From: Scolanthus callimorphus
Lineage: Eukaryota; Cnidaria; Anthozoa; Actiniaria; Edwardsiidae
NCBI GenBank assembly: GCA_033964015.1
Contig: CM066915.1
Span: 1,240,001 to 1,304,000, forward strand
Reading direction: 5' to 3'
Length of the DNA: 64,000 bases
Part shown: positions 1 to 12,862 of the stretch, one piece after another
Position numbering within the stretch: the stretch's first letter is position 1
How the letters are laid out: every line of letters begins with the position of its first letter
The notes under the pieces: model-generated
Databases searched by the model: none
What the model saw: the letters and a program-made list of their open reading frames with translations, nothing else
Told to the model about the DNA's origin: nothing
Position numbers and translations under genes: made by a program

Positions 1-544
1 CCCCCCATTCGCGCATTAGCGGGGCATTCACTTTTTGGCAAGTGAAAGGCAGTGAGCGCCTCGGTTTGCGGGGACAATCTGAGAGGTGAATGCACCGTCC
101 CCAGGGTAACAATTAAGAGTGAATGCGTTCCTTGCCCAACGAATTTAGAAAAATAACACAAAGGATTTTTAGTCACTGAAAAGAGTGCAGCCGATCGCAA
201 AGCGCAATAAAACCATATTTTATTACTTGCAGTACTTTCACTAGTGTAGATTAAAACTTAATTCGTGTAATTCAAGTAACACAAATCTGTATTTGTCGTG
301 TCTTTTGTGAAGTAAGGGGCTGTTCATATGTAGGTGAGACAGCCCGGAAAGCGGGCTGGTTTCTGTTGTGTTGTGTCCCGGGGAAGAGAGTGACTCCCCG
401 CTCGATGTACTATGTGGAAGCCGCGAAAGAAAGCGCATCTCCCGACCAACGGGGCAGTAATGTAGTGTGAATTCTGTACGAAAGCCCCGCTAGTACCCCG
501 CTAATGCGCGAATGGGGGTGCGGGGCTGTCAATTGACTGGTGCA
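1..544. mobile_element. Inverted-repeat (MITE-like) element, left tip outside window
   Basis: Bases 1-24 are the reverse complement of bases 496-519, so these are two arms of one inverted-repeat element whose left tip lies before the window. The right tip reads CAATTGACTGGTGCA and is followed by TAA. The same tip bounds the element at 46510-47531, and a variant bounds the one at 40294-41236. I see no coding potential. Confidence 0.6.
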
Positions 545-1035
545 TAATCGTATTTAGTAGGTCCTCAACCCGGGGGGTACAAATTTTTTATGGCATAGCC
601 CAATGTTAATTTGAGCAACCGCGGGGAGGGTGTGAGCGAAACTGAATGTCGTGGGAGTAGGGGCGGGGGGAATGACTAGCTAAGAGAAGAGAAAGAGAGG
701 AGACGCCTGCCAAACGTCTCGACTCGTGTGGAGCGGCCTGTGTAACCCACGATACCGACCTTGGTACCCTACCCCAGACGTAATGTTTTTGCTCAGTAGC
801 GTTCAATTGGCAAAATGGCTGACAAACCCTCGGGTATTAATAAAAGTAAACAATTCCAGTTTATAAACCGTTGCGTTACGATCCAAAATTCCCGTGTTGA
901 GTAGTAGCTATAAGAAAACTGTTAGAGAGGTTCCGTTCGCAGTAAAACATCAGAAATCGAGAAAAGAATGGCATAATTGGATGTTCCTTGAATGTTCCTT
1001 GAAGAGAAGAAACAGACTACGAGGGCCAGCGAGCC
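545..1035. other. Intergenic stretch, nothing recognised
   Basis: No open frame with a recognisable domain, no tandem repeat and no clear inverted repeat was seen here. Confidence 0.5.
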
Positions 1036-1401
1036 GTCCGTTCCCGGGGGGGGGGGTCTTCATATGTCGACCTGATAGGGGTGCTCGTCGTATTTTTTAG
1101 GGGTCAAAATCGACTCTCAGATATTTTTTAGGGGCTATCGGAGAAACATTGTGGCTTTCACTAATAAATGGTATTTTTTAGGGGTACGCAAATGGGTCGC
1201 AAACAAAGTAAAACGTTTTCTTTCTTTCTTTGTTCATTTATAGCTCTAAAATAAGCTTGTCTTGAGATGATAAACAATAAACAATAACAAAAAAGGTTTG
1301 TTGTTGGTATTTTTTAGGGGTTGAATTTTTTGTGTCCTGGTATTTTTTAGGGTATATTTTCCGATGTCCCGACAAGCACCCCTATCACTCTTACATGGGA
1401 G

Positions 1402-1437
<36 letters not shown>

Positions 1438-1452
1438 ATCCCGGGCGTCCGT
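1036..1452. mobile_element. MITE-like palindrome with terminal G/C tracts
   Basis: The left side carries an 11-base G run followed by GATAGGGGTGCTCGTCG. The right side carries CGACAAGCACCCCTATC followed by a 34-base C run (1404-1437). The arms are imperfect inverted repeats. The interior iterates a TATTTTTTAGGGG motif. It is non-coding, and no target duplication was resolved. Confidence 0.5.
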
Positions 1453-2757
1453 TATTATAAATGCTGAAACTCCCGAGAAACAAAGACAAGTTTGCCACAA
1501 GAGCCAGCTAAGGACTAAGGACTACAATTTATACCCCTAGTGGTACCGAACCCTGTGAGCGGCCTTCGGTCGCAAAATTTTATGAGCGAGTGGCGTGGCT
1601 AGCGGATTTACCCACTCGCATCATAGCGGAGCTTGCGCCCCCGGTATCTTTTAGGGGCTAAAATCACGGGGCCTTGGTCTCTTTAAGGGGTGATCTTAAT
1701 CTTCAATAAATTAAAATTAGGGAGATTGGTATCTTTTAGGGCCGAAATATGTGTCCAAATTGTTTTCTCTTATGATGGTGCTTCTAAAAACAGTGTAAGA
1801 AAGAGAGATCACTCGATGAGAAGACGATAAATTAGAAACAAACACGGAAATTTCTTGATGGGTATCTTTTACCTGTTACGGCCTTCGCGCCTACTTTACA
1901 CATAAGGCCTCATCTTTTAGGGTATCTTTTAGGGTAAGAAATTATTTGAGCCACGCCATGGCCCGCCATGTTTGGTATCTCCGACGATCATCCCCGATCA
2001 AAAAATATGGGAGTCCCCCCCCCCCCCCCCCCGCCGGGCTTGCGCCGCGCGAGCGGAGTACCATAGATAAGAGAACAACCCATAGAGTTCATTTTTGAAC
2101 GTCACGGGCATTATGGTCCATTTCGATGACGTCATTGATGATGTGAGTGAGCGTGACTTTGTCTAGAGTTCCTCCTATGGTCTTTGAAAGTTTGTCCAAG
2201 TTTGGCTTTTTTGAAGCACAGTCTATCACGCGAGCAATCTAACATATAGATTTAGGCACTGCCTAAAAGCGAAGTTCGGATCAATACATTACTGTCATCG
2301 AGAGCGATTTTTCTAGTTTTGATGACGCTATCGATGACGTCATGCCACATGGTCTTGGTCAATCTATTATAATACGGTAGGGGTATTAAGAAAAAGGCAC
2401 AAAAAACACCCAAAATGGAATAAAATCGCTCCGGGAGCACTTATTTGACAACTACAACATTCCGAGGAGATGTCACATGATTTTATTTCAATATTTACAT
2501 TTACGTATAATTTTTACAGCGACAACGTTGCATGTTTCTTTCACAGTACCCCACATGACTAGAGCTTGGATCGCCTGTGGGCGATTTTGTCAGCCTGTAG
2601 CCAGTATGAGGCGAGCGAAGCACTCACCTCGGTAAAAATTTCCATTATTTTTTCTACTGAAAGAACCAGAACCAAATTTAAAATGAAATTTAAACCAGTC
2701 TGAACCTCACTCTGTATCGGTAATGATTTTGCCTCGGTAAGGATTTTTTTCTGGCTA
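1453..2757. other. Repeat-rich intergenic DNA
   Basis: A GGTATCTTTTAGGG motif recurs between about 1640 and 1930, and a C tract lies near 2016-2031. No gene can be supported. The ATTTAGGCACTGCCTAAAAG phrase near 2250 recurs in diverged form near 5577 and 33177, so this is probably old transposon sequence. Confidence 0.4.
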
Positions 2758-3662
2758 GGGACCGTTCATTTTTTATCAGGAAGGGGGAGCTGGTGGAAAT
2801 GAGGGGAGACCCTGTATTTTTTTTGGGTGGCCCCCCCATTCATGTCCGTATTTTTTTAGGTGGCCCCCCAAAATCCAATGTATTTTTTTTCTGGTGCCCC
2901 CCCCCTCTTATAAATGCTTGCCCTGTAAGATAGACTCTAGCCTAAGTATGCAGTCTCATTCTTCTTAACGTTTTTCTTACTTCTGTCAAAGCTAAGGAAC
3001 CGATCCCCCCTCAGAACTGTTAAACGTTTTCAGGTTTTCGTGACACCCACCTCAGGTCCCCTATTTGACCTAGTAGAAGACATTTTACATAAAGAGGGGA
3101 TCACATAATTCTTTCTTTGCGCGCGAAGCGCGCCCAACTTTTGATAACCGCATTTCATCAAGCCTCAGAAAAAGGGTAGATGAAGGTTTTGTGTATAGTA
3201 ACAATATGAGCCTGTCAGGAGCCCAGAAATTACGCTAATTATATAGGTTAGATGAAAGCTCCGCGTGAAGCGCGACCCAAATTACTAAACGTTGAACTCA
3301 CGCTTACGTAAGGTGTGTTCTTTCAACATAGAGACTGCCCGGTAGGCCTATCAGTGTAGGACATATTAGGTGTTAAATTCACCAGGCGCGCGAAGCGCGC
3401 CGAAATTTTATTAAGTATTGAGTGAAATTAGAAACATATAAGCGAGTTGAAACATGTAACAAACATATTGCATGCTGTAAAAAATACAAACTTTTCGTTT
3501 CCTCCCTGTTATGTGCTTGTATTTTTTTGGTGACCCCCCCTTTAGTGGCGTATTTTTTTGGGTGACCCCCCCCCCCCCCCCTTTGAGGCCGTATGTTTTT
3601 GGGTGACCCCCCCCCCCTCGTTTCCACCAGCCCCCTCTCCCTGATAAAAAATGAACGGTCCC
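2758..3662. mobile_element. 905-bp inverted-repeat element with 3-bp CTA duplication
   Basis: The ends are GGGACCGTTCATTTTTTATC and its reverse complement. They are flanked by CTA at 2755-2757 and 3663-3665. A YWR-type 3-bp duplication is typical of PIF/Harbinger DNA transposons, so this is probably a non-autonomous member; that class is inference. The centre (about 3110-3370, with GCGCGAAGCGCGCC phrases) is related to 46740-47150. No transposase remains. Confidence 0.7.
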
Positions 3663-3665
3663 CTA

Positions 3666-4289
3666 TGGGCCTGGGTGTGACAGCCAGCGATTTGACTCTG
3701 CGATATTTGTCAGTTTGTTGGCGTTCTGAAGAAATCGCACCCGCATCGCAGTGGAATTTGAAAATGTTCGAAACGCCTGGCGACGTCGCGTGGCGACATC
3801 GCAAGTGAAATCGCCATAAGATCACCAGCCATTCACATCGCGCAATATGGCATCGCCTGAGCTCCGCTAGTAACAAATATTTCCGAAGTGATCTGCCGCG
3901 TTTAAGCGCAAGCAATTATTAGGCCAGCAGATATCTTGGTCGCAGTACCACGGGAATGGAGTGCATATGAAAATTGAAAACTAATGATGACGTCATTCTA
4001 AATACCAAATCTTAACAAAACTTTTCAAGGGGGAGGGGGGATGAATGGAAATTTTCCGGAACCACAGGTTTTCTATGTCTTAGGATTAATCTTTTTGCTG
4101 ACCACACCCATTTTGCTATCCCTTAGGATTAAAATTAAAATTCCCAATGAGAATCCTCAGTATTTTTTATGGAGTACCCCTCAGGGGGGTAAATCATTTC
4201 TTGTGTTGACAGCTAAAAATATACAGATGTTGTTTAACAACATTTTTTATTCACTTGTTTCTTTGTTTGTTGTTATTTAGACACAGGGC
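3666..4289. other. Intergenic, old repeat remnants
   Basis: The phrase CCCATTTTGCTATCCCTTAG near 4107-4126 matches the element at 19450-19817. No gene is supported. Confidence 0.4.
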
Positions 4290-4830
4290 AACTAGTGTCA
4301 ACACATCCCAGTTTTGCCCCAGACCACAGTACAGTGACCCATCACACCGCCAAACCACCAAGCAAACCATTCCCGTTTAATCCCAAACCATAGTACAGGG
4401 AGTGACCCATCACACTATCAGCCAAACCCCCAAGCAAAGCCATTCCTGTTTAGCCCCAGACCACAGTACAGTGACCCAACACACCGCCAAACCACCAAGC
4501 AAAACCATTCCTGTTTAATCCCAAACCATAGTACAGCGAGTGACCCATCACACTATCAGCCAAACCCCCAAGCAAAGCCATTCCTGTTTAGCCCCAGTAC
4601 AGTGACCCAACACACCATCAGCCAAATGACGGGATCCATTTATGGACCATCAGCCATACAACTGGGACTGCTCAACTCCAACATCGTAGAGTACCATCAG
4701 TCACACAATGAGTGAACCCTTTAGATCACACCATGAGTGAGCCCCCCAGCTATCAGTCAAACCACAGAGATCCTTTATGAACCATCAGTTCAATTGCCTT
4801 GACACTGCCTTGACTGATAAAGTGAGCAAA
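4290..4830. repeat. Diverged tandem repeat (GTGACCCA / CCATCAGCCA type)
   Basis: Units of roughly 60 and 120 bases repeat four to five times (CCATTCCTGTTTA, ACAGTGACCCA, CACTATCAGCCAAACC), then decay into shorter CCATCAG units. The sequence resembles degenerate copies of the 31-bp array at 6330-7260. It is not coding. Confidence 0.6.
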
Positions 4831-5639
4831 TAAAGCTTGTAAATTGAAATGGGTGGATATACTAGGACAAATATCCCTTCCCTTTTTGAATGAGTATGGT
4901 AGTAGCAAAAGAATCCCCCCCCCCCCCCCCCACTGCTGATGACTCCAGCCACAGCTACCCACCCTGGATTTTAAAATTGAACCACCTAACCTGGAATTCC
5001 AGTAAAGATTTTGATGACCACCCTGGAATTGACCTCTTTACCTGTGCTTAATGTTGTCCCAGATTCCCATGAGTATTCTTTCTATGCATCGCGTCAAAGG
5101 ATTATGAATATGAAAGCTACCCAAACAAAGAAAGATTATTCAAATGAATGCCACATGATCTGAAATGGGACAACATTACGCCCAAGGTAAAGGTCTATTT
5201 GTGGTTACCCATCCTGGGATTCCAAACTCTATTTTGACCACCTACCCTGGAATTCTGAACTCCATTTTGACCACCCACCCTGGAATTCCAGAGGTCCTCA
5301 ACAAGGGGTGCGGAGTTTAAATGCCAACTGCCCAATCCCCAATCTCATCTGCAATGAATTTCATTCTGTGATTCCAGAAAATATATATAAAACAATTAAT
5401 CCCATGGCAGGGGGTTAAGGTATTTCCCCCATTCCTATGGAATTTCTGTTGAAATAGAACGATTGTATGGGAAACAATAACATGGTAGGCAAATTGAGCA
5501 TAAGTTCCTGCCCCCTCCCCTCTGGTAAAGCTGCTCAAAATGAACCCTGCCCCACTCAAAGCTAATACTGTACAGTTTAGCCACTGCCTAAAAGTGGACA
5601 TGACTGATGTCACACTATGTCAGGACTGTAACCAGAAAA
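4831..5639. other. Intergenic; iterated CCACCCTGGAATTCC phrases
   Basis: There is a 16-base C tract near 4916-4931. Four to five copies of a CCACCCTGGAATTCC phrase occur between 4960 and 5290. No gene is recognised. Confidence 0.45.
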
Positions 5640-6040
5640 AAACGTTACTGAGGCAGAGTTAGCCATTGAAATTATCCATACACCCCCTACGGAAGGGATA
5701 GGAAATTCCGAGGGGTGGTGGTGGTGGGGGGGGGGGGAGTCAATTTACCTGATCTTTTCCATAGAAATACTGTATTTTTCTTCGGAAATTCCAGAAGGGT
5801 GGGGGGGGGGGTTCACTTTTCACACCCCTTCGTTGGGGGGGAGGGGGGGGGGTATGGATATTTTTTTGAACCACACAATGATACTTATGATAAAATTAGA
5901 AATGTGTGGTTCAAGAAAATATCCACCCCCAATGGAAGGGTGTTGAAAAATGATCCCCTCTCCAAACCTCTGGAATTGGCAATCCCTTCCGAGGGGGGGG
6001 GGGGGGTTACAATAGTAAAACCTTGAAATGTTTACCATGG
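5640..6040. mobile_element. Two neighbouring copies of the GTGTGATTCCAGAA MITE family
   Basis: A pair of inward-facing tips (GAACCACAC and GTGTGGTTC) lies 27 bases apart around 5872-5911. Each tip leads into G/C-rich arms with CCCTTCC and GGAAATTCC phrases. These resemble the better preserved copies at 9086-9243 and 20708-20848. Confidence 0.5.
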
Positions 6041-6329
6041 GAGTGCCTCACTTGCCTCATGATGGTTATAGGCCTGCATGGGACCATGGTTTTTGTGTGG
6101 TCTTTTTTGTAGCTAAAACACTTTGTCTAAGTTTGGTTGTATTACCAAACACTAGCTTTACTACAATTGCTGCATAATATTTGTATTTATTATGTCATAA
6201 ATTGTTACTTAGCCAAAACTACCTGCAAAGCTACATGTACAATGCAAAGGTGTAAATAACATATGTCTATATGTCAACAGGCAGCCTAGACACTTTGTTA
6301 TTCAGCCTACTACTAAACTACCAAGCTCA
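6041..6329. other. Intergenic, nothing recognised
   Basis: Moderately AT-rich sequence with no supported feature. Confidence 0.4.
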
Positions 6330-7260
6330 ACACCCTTCACACCATCAGTCAGACTACAGAGAGCCCTTCAGACCATCAGCCAGACCACAGTGAGCTCCTC
6401 AGACCATCAGCCAGACCAGTGAGCCCCTCAGACCATCAGCCAGACCACAGTGAGCCCCTCAGACCATCAGCCAGACCAGAGTGAGCCCTTCACGCCATCA
6501 GCCAGACCAGTGAGCCCCTCAGACCATCAGCCAGACCACAGTGAGCCCCTCAGACCATCAGCCAGACCAGAGTGAGCCCTTCACGCCATCAGCCAGACCA
6601 GTGAGCCCCTCAGACCATCAGCCAGACCACAGTGAGCCCCTCAGACCATCAGCCAGACCACAGTGAGCCCCTCAGACCATCAGCCAGACCACAGTGAGAT
6701 CATCAGCCAGACCACAGTGAGCCCTTCAGATCATCAGCCAGACCACAGTGAGCCCCTCAGACCATCAGCCAGACCACAGTGAGATCATCAGCCAGACCAC
6801 AGTGAGCCCTTCACACCATCAGCCAGACCACAATGAGCCCTTCACACCATCAGCCAGACCACAGTGACCCCCTCAGACCATCATCCAGACCACAATGAGC
6901 CCCTCAGACCATCAGCCAGACCAGTGAGCCCTTCACATCATCAGCCAGCCCATAGTGAGCCTCTCAGACAATCAGCCAGACCAGAGTGAGCCCTTCACTG
7001 TATCAACCAGACCAGTGAGCCCCTCAGACCATCAGCCAGACCACAGTGAGCCCCTCAGACCATCAGCCAGACCACAGTGAGCCCCTCAGACCTTCAGCCA
7101 GACCAGAGTGAGCCCCTCAGACCATCAGCCATACCACAGTGAGCCCCTCAGACCATCAGCCAGACCAGAGTGAGCCCTTCACACCATCAGCCCGACTGAG
7201 CCCTTCAGGCGTTCAGCCATGCCACAGGGAGCCCTTTAAACCATCAACCAGACAGAAAGT
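6330..7260. repeat. 31-bp minisatellite, about 29 units
   Basis: The unit contains GACCATCAGCCAGACCACAG followed by TGAGCCCCTCA. Two-base and longer deletions give 28-31-bp variants, and blocks of about three units alternate ACCACAG, ACCAG and ACCAGAG forms, which suggests a higher-order repeat. One frame stays open for long stretches only because of the repeat. The edges decay gradually. Confidence 0.85.
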
Positions 7261-7986
7261 ACTCCCAAACATCAACCAGACAACGTGGTCCATCCGCCAA
7301 CACTCCAGACTGCAACAAACCCTCCAGAGTACAGTGACACTGGCACTGGACTATCAGCCCGAATTCATAACAGCATCACTGGAGTTTTTGTTTCCTCAAA
7401 ACGTTTATTGCAGGAAAAGGCTGTAGTCTTCTGACATCCACATTTGCTACTTTCAGTATAAAGTCAGAGGACTCATTTCCATTCTCAATTGGACTCAATA
7501 GACTTGTAAAGAGGGGGCGGGGCATTCATGCTGCAGGATTCGTATGCCTAGAGTACAGTTTTAGAAATCCAAGGAGTTTCAAGGAGGTTTCGAAAAACGT
7601 TTCCAGGATATTCCCAGCGCAACTTTCAAACGACTTTGTTCCTTTTTGTTTGAATCTTCTCCAATGAAGCATATCTTTCTGATACTTCGTGGGCTTTGAT
7701 TTTACTTTCGCTTCTTGCGACAATTTACTTATTGCTTGAACACTAACAAAGCCTATCTTCAAGGAGTTTTTAAGGAGTTAATGGGGCAAATTTCCAGGTT
7801 ATTCAAGGAATTTCCAGGATAGCAAATAAAACCAAGGAGTTTCCAAGAGGGCGTACGAATCCCGATGCTGGTACAGCAATCCTTAATTTCAAACCTGAGT
7901 ATATATGTTGCAGCTTCTAATTCGACAGTCATTCAATTGAAGTGCGTGACACTTGTACATGCCCACAGGACTACAGCCTTTTCCTT
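7261..7986. other. Intergenic, nothing recognised
   Basis: Phrases like CAAGGAGTTTCCAAG recur several times near 7565-7850. No gene is supported. Confidence 0.4.
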
Positions 7987-8222
7987 AAAGGGGCACTCGC
8001 ACGCTTAATTTTCGTACCACCTGTCAAAAAATGAGTCTAATTTTAATCACCAAAAATATATTAAGTTGACCGTGAATAACCAAAATAACAGTCCAGGTTT
8101 GTTAAATTGCCTTTTAACTGTTTCATTAATACAAATGTATAGTGTTTCATTTATTATCAAGAGGATGGAATTGGATTGCGATTGAATATTTGCTTGCCAG
8201 GCAAGCGTGCGAGTGCCCCCTT
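7987..8222. mobile_element. 236-bp MITE
   Basis: The terminal inverted repeats are AAGGGGCACTCGCACGCTT on the left and AAGCGTGCGAGTGCCCCCTT on the right. The interior is AT-rich and non-coding. No unambiguous target duplication was seen. Confidence 0.65.
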
Positions 8223-8596
8223 GATCCTTTTTGTATCAGTTTCAGTGGTTGAGCCAGACAAGAAAGACCGTATGCGCGATCACGGCATGACAAAATGTAT
8301 TCGTTCAAAAAAAACTCTAAGTAGTCGTCCAGTCTATCTAAAATCAACGAATTTTTTCCAAATCAGTTTGATTATAAAACGCAGGTTAAAATGGTAAACT
8401 AGCAGGCATATATTTTCAGATTTTCTGGCCGTATTTGATAACCACAACAAAGAATACAAAATGAATATTATTTAAACTTGGTATAATGTATCAAAAATCT
8501 GTATATTTTTTTCACATCAAATTGCTCGGCTGGCTCAACTACTGATACTTGCAGATTATTGATCTGTATATACCTGTAGGCACATGATTGTAAAAT

Positions 8597-9080
8597 GGGC
8601 AAGGACACACAAAAACGGCCTGGACGACGATATGATTCAATTTTTCAAATCGATTCAAATTTGATCAAACTTTTATGTTTATCTTTTTTGGCCCAATACA
8701 TAAAAAGACTAAAAACATCAAAGCCCAAAATAGTTCACCAAAAACAAGCACCTTACCACTGTATGCATTGCTATGTGACCTCAAAATTCACTGTTGCGAT
8801 TGGAGATTCTCAGCAAAGGAACTGTGACGTTAATTTTCTTGAACCAGAAAGTTAAAATTCGAGCGAAGGAAGACAGAGGATAGCTTAAAACCATTTTGGT
8901 TGATATGGCAATCACTTTTGAGCCACTGAAGTGACCGAATCCAGCGTTTTGGTTTGATTGACAACTAAAAATCACCAATCGCCCATCAGAACTTTGAATT
9001 TTGAGGTCGCGTAGCAATGCATACAGTGGTAATTTTGGTCATTTGTTTGTTTACCAGGCCTTTTTTGTGTACTTGGGCCC
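8597..9080. mobile_element. Foldback-type MITE
   Basis: The outer arms (GGACACACAAAAACGGCCTGG and its inverted counterpart near 9050-9077) enclose a second inverted pair, TACCACTGTATGCATTGCTA near 8755 and 9010-9030. It is non-coding. Confidence 0.55.
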
Positions 9081-9085
9081 ATATT

Positions 9086-9243
9086 GTGTGATTCCAGAAG
9101 AAATCCATACCCCTACTGTGGATGACAATTGGAAATTGCAGAGGGGGTGGGTTCAATTTTCCTGAAATACTCCCACATTTTTGTACTCGAACCTTCCACA
9201 GGGGTGAAGTAGCTGAGGGTATAGATTTTTTCTGGAATCACAC
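9086..9243. mobile_element. 158-bp MITE with ATT duplication
   Basis: The ends are GTGTGATTCCAGAA and its complement, flanked by ATT at 9083-9085 and 9244-9246. The copy at 20708-20848 has the same tips and the same ATT duplication, which supports the boundaries. Confidence 0.8.
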
Positions 9244-9284
9244 ATTTTATCTTGCAGTGTAAAGAAAAAGTCAAAAGTCCCACA

Positions 9285-12165
9285 AGCCCAAAGGACCTCA
9301 GCAATAATGGTGCTCCAGACGTCAAAACTGGTAGGTGTGTCAGCTCACTACATTCACTACTGCGGTTCCTGTACAATCTCCAAATCGCTCATCAGGCAGT
9401 ATCCCCTCAGCTCTCAAGGCTACAACTCTAGGCCACCAGGGCAATTTCATTTGTAACTGTCAAGTGTCTCACATGATTGATGTTATCATGATGGTAGGTA
9501 CAAGTACATGCAGTGCATTCAGCTGATAACACGTTTTGATTAAGGTAGCATTCCAGACTTGCGATAACAAATCAAGCTGCATATCAGGTCGGTGGGCATT
9601 ACCCGAAATTCTTTTAAACTTGTAAGGCATCCTAATATGATCCAAGTCCTTGGCGGGCTCGGATGAGAAGCCCTGCTAGACCAAATGATAAACACAGTAG
9701 GTTTGCAAAATTGTAACTCTTTTTTGTTTGTTTTTTTGTTTTGTTTTCACATCTTTGATGAAATTTCTTAGTATTTTGGTTGCACACTCAAATAACAATA
9801 ACCTTCATTGTTTTCTTAAATAATTAGAGAATAAATATTACTATTTTGTCAAGGACATAAGACTATAAATAATCATACTCACTGGAAATAGAATTAAACT
9901 TAGTAAACTGTCAAATTTTTCAATTTGTAATGTCTCAACAAGAACATTGAATAAGGAACAGAAAATTACATGTGAAGTGGCTTAAATTCCACATAGGAAA
10001 CTGCGTTAAGGTTAAATCCATTCAGTCTAATATTGATATTACTGTTCATATCAATCCAGAGAATATCTCTAGCTCCTTCAATATGGATGGGAAAATCCAA
10101 GAACTGTTGATGCTTCGAATTCATAATTTTAGGCTTCCTAATTTTGTACTGTAAAATGACATCCTTTCATTTCAAAAGTGTAAAAGTTCCAGAGAGCATG
10201 GATATTGTCTGGAATGATGTTACTTAAATTTAAGTGTTGAAGTTTTTGAGTGCTACGGCATACAAAAAATGCTATTTGGTTACCACATTAAAAATAAAAA
10301 TAATGAATGAATATAACTTTAAAGGGAAATGGTCACCGAACATCAATATTTTAACATCAACAATTACAAAAAACTCAATTTTTTGAAGAATGCTTTTAAC
10401 TTGATACATTGAAAATTCAAGGTCATCTGGGGATGTAAGATAGTAAGATATTTATTGGATGCTAATTACAGCTTTCATGAGAAATTTGACTCATTTGAAA
10501 TCGGTTTCCCATCTTTTAAAAGCTCAAATTTAGCAATCCTTTATCGTAATCCTATGAAATCTTCCATTCTGCTTCATTCAAGCCTTACTCTTTTAATTTA
10601 AGAGAATATTTTTGTATTTGTGACAATATTATGAATAATTAATATTATGTGTTTTCTAGGCAACCATGTTCCTATATCCTACACAATTATTTGCGGGCAA
10701 TATTATATGATAAATATATTATATGATAAAAGTATCACAAAATATCCATCTACCAAAAGGAGTCTGACTTCATTAATAAAGGGGGCTAAACATTGCTAAT
10801 AGGAAGTGGTAATTTGTATTGAACAGGAATCTAGTTTTACCTAGTCAAGTGTCACCTCCCTCCCACTTGTAGAGTTTACAATTCCTGTTGAAAGCAAGGA
10901 TATTCACTGTAATCGACATAACAGAAAAATGAAAATAATATTTTTGGTCATATTTAAAGCCCATCACACAAACTAATATTTCCTTGATATTGTGGAAACC
11001 GGTGCATGAGTTCGACCAAAGCTAAAGGAGCTTTTTTTACAATGAATATCAGCATAAAAAGAGTTAGTATTGTTTTTACTTGGAAGATCAGAACCGGACA
11101 ACATGAAAAAGTTTCAAAACTTCAAATCTGTTGCCTGTTTGGAGAGAGAATAAAAACCTGTGAAAGCCAGAAATTAGACAAAATTCTTATGCACGTTATT
11201 TTTGGCGATGTTGTACGGGCTCTTTTTTTGTAATTCTAGACAAGGCGTTCAGACATCTAACGGGAGAAACTTGTTTGCTTACAATAGCTATGCACACGCA
11301 TAAAACGGACTAAACGTAAAGTAATATAACTAACTAGTAACTATTATCCGAGTCTCTAAGTTAATATTGATAAAAATAAAAAATATTTAATCCCAAAAAT
11401 TTTAATGCCTAACAGATAATATTATGTCTAGTACATAACATTAGTAACTTAAACTTCAAGCTGATTTTGCCGTACAAAACGATAAGGATCTGCCAAAATG
11501 AAACGTGAGAAATTGGAGAAATGCTATTGATTTTCGGTTTTGTTGAAAAAAAACTTAGTCGAAACCTACATTGCTTTGACATTACAGCTAAAATGTGTTG
11601 TGAATTGATGAAAAACAATGTCTAAAGCGAAGCAATTATGAATTTTTTGGAACATTTGGCCTTATAATGGAATGGCATTGATTGGTTAATTTGAGATCAT
11701 GAAATCAGCTGGTTTTTAATGTAAACTTTCTAGGCGAGTGTGCAGATTGGCTTTCGTGAAAAGCAGAGTCATGGACATTCCAGCCCTAATTGTGGGGGAA
11801 GTTAGGATGCCTTTGTTTTAAAAGTAGCGGGTAATCCCACAGGGGGTACGGAGAATATGGAGGAATGATTTGTTATATCTGGCATGTTCCCTTAATAACA
11901 GAAGTGTCATCAGTTTGTTATGAATGAATGCACTGCATGTATTTGTATCTATTACCATGACAACATCAGTCATGTGAGACACTTGACAGGTACAATGAAA
12001 TTGTCCTGGTGCCCTAGAGGTGTAGGAATGAGAGCTGAGGATACTGTCTGATGAGCAGTTTGGAGTTTGTACAGGAGCCTCAGTATTGAGTGTAGTGAGC
12101 TGACACACCACGGTGCTGACAGGAGCATCAATAGCTGAGGTCTGAGGGTGCCTTGTAGGCCTTTT
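9285..12165. mobile_element. 2.9-kb inverted-repeat element or inverted paralogous pair
   Basis: About 300 bases at 9285-9590 recur inverted at 11860-12165 at roughly three-quarters identity. In one frame both copies keep related peptides (for example CQVSHMIDVIM and CQVSHMTDVVM). They could be the long terminal repeats of a diverged DNA element, or relics of a duplicated exon. I do not recognise the peptide. The 2.3 kb between the arms is AT-rich and contains no recognisable gene. Confidence 0.45.
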
Positions 12166-12862
12166 TTTATGTCAAAAGGTACTTACAGGGGTTGTAGAGT
12201 TGGAATAAACGTTAATCTCTATTTCCACATTCAAAGTTTTATTTGTATTTCAACTTTTATATACAACTATTAGCATTATTGGCACTGGACAGCACAATAG
12301 ACCTCCTCGGCTTGGGAGCAATGTTTTCCCATTTCAGACCACGTGGCATTTCCATGAGTAATCTTTCTTTCTTTTTCTGCTATGCACAGCATCATGGAAT
12401 TTTGTCGACTCTGACAAATAAATAAGGGCGCAGGCGAGAGGACAGGCATGTGAGTTTGAGCAAACGTCGCATTCCTGGCAAATCTTTATGCTCTGGGTAA
12501 ACTAGTTCTTTGTTTTATTACATTGGCACAGATAAATTTTTGCTGTCGATACCTCCTAACAAAGACGTTTTGTATAATAGAACGCCATGAGTAAAGAAAG
12601 CTCCATTTTCATGTCGAATGAAGGTAAAAGTGGCCCTCAAAATATACCAAGTGCTATTTTTTCTGCAGATGAAACTCAGTAAAAATAGTTTGGTTCGGTT
12701 CTATTTCTAGTTTCTCGAATATGTTCATATTTTGCATTTTTCTTTTTTTTACTGCTGACGTTCTATCATGCGAAACTTCTCTTGTTGAGAGGTCTCGACC
12801 CTCAACAGCAAACATTAATCTGTGCCAATGTAATAAAACAAAGAACTAGTTTACCTGGAGCA

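Noticed and set aside
3379..3915. 178-codon minus-strand frame
   Set aside because: It runs through the right end of a MITE and its C/G tracts and has no domain.
4041..4280. 79-codon frame with a hydrophobic N-terminus
   Set aside because: It contains the CTATCCCTTAGG phrase of the 19450 MITE, so it is probably repeat-derived.
6330..7260. CRISPR-like array
   Set aside because: Units abut with no unique spacers and the sequence is animal DNA; it is a minisatellite.
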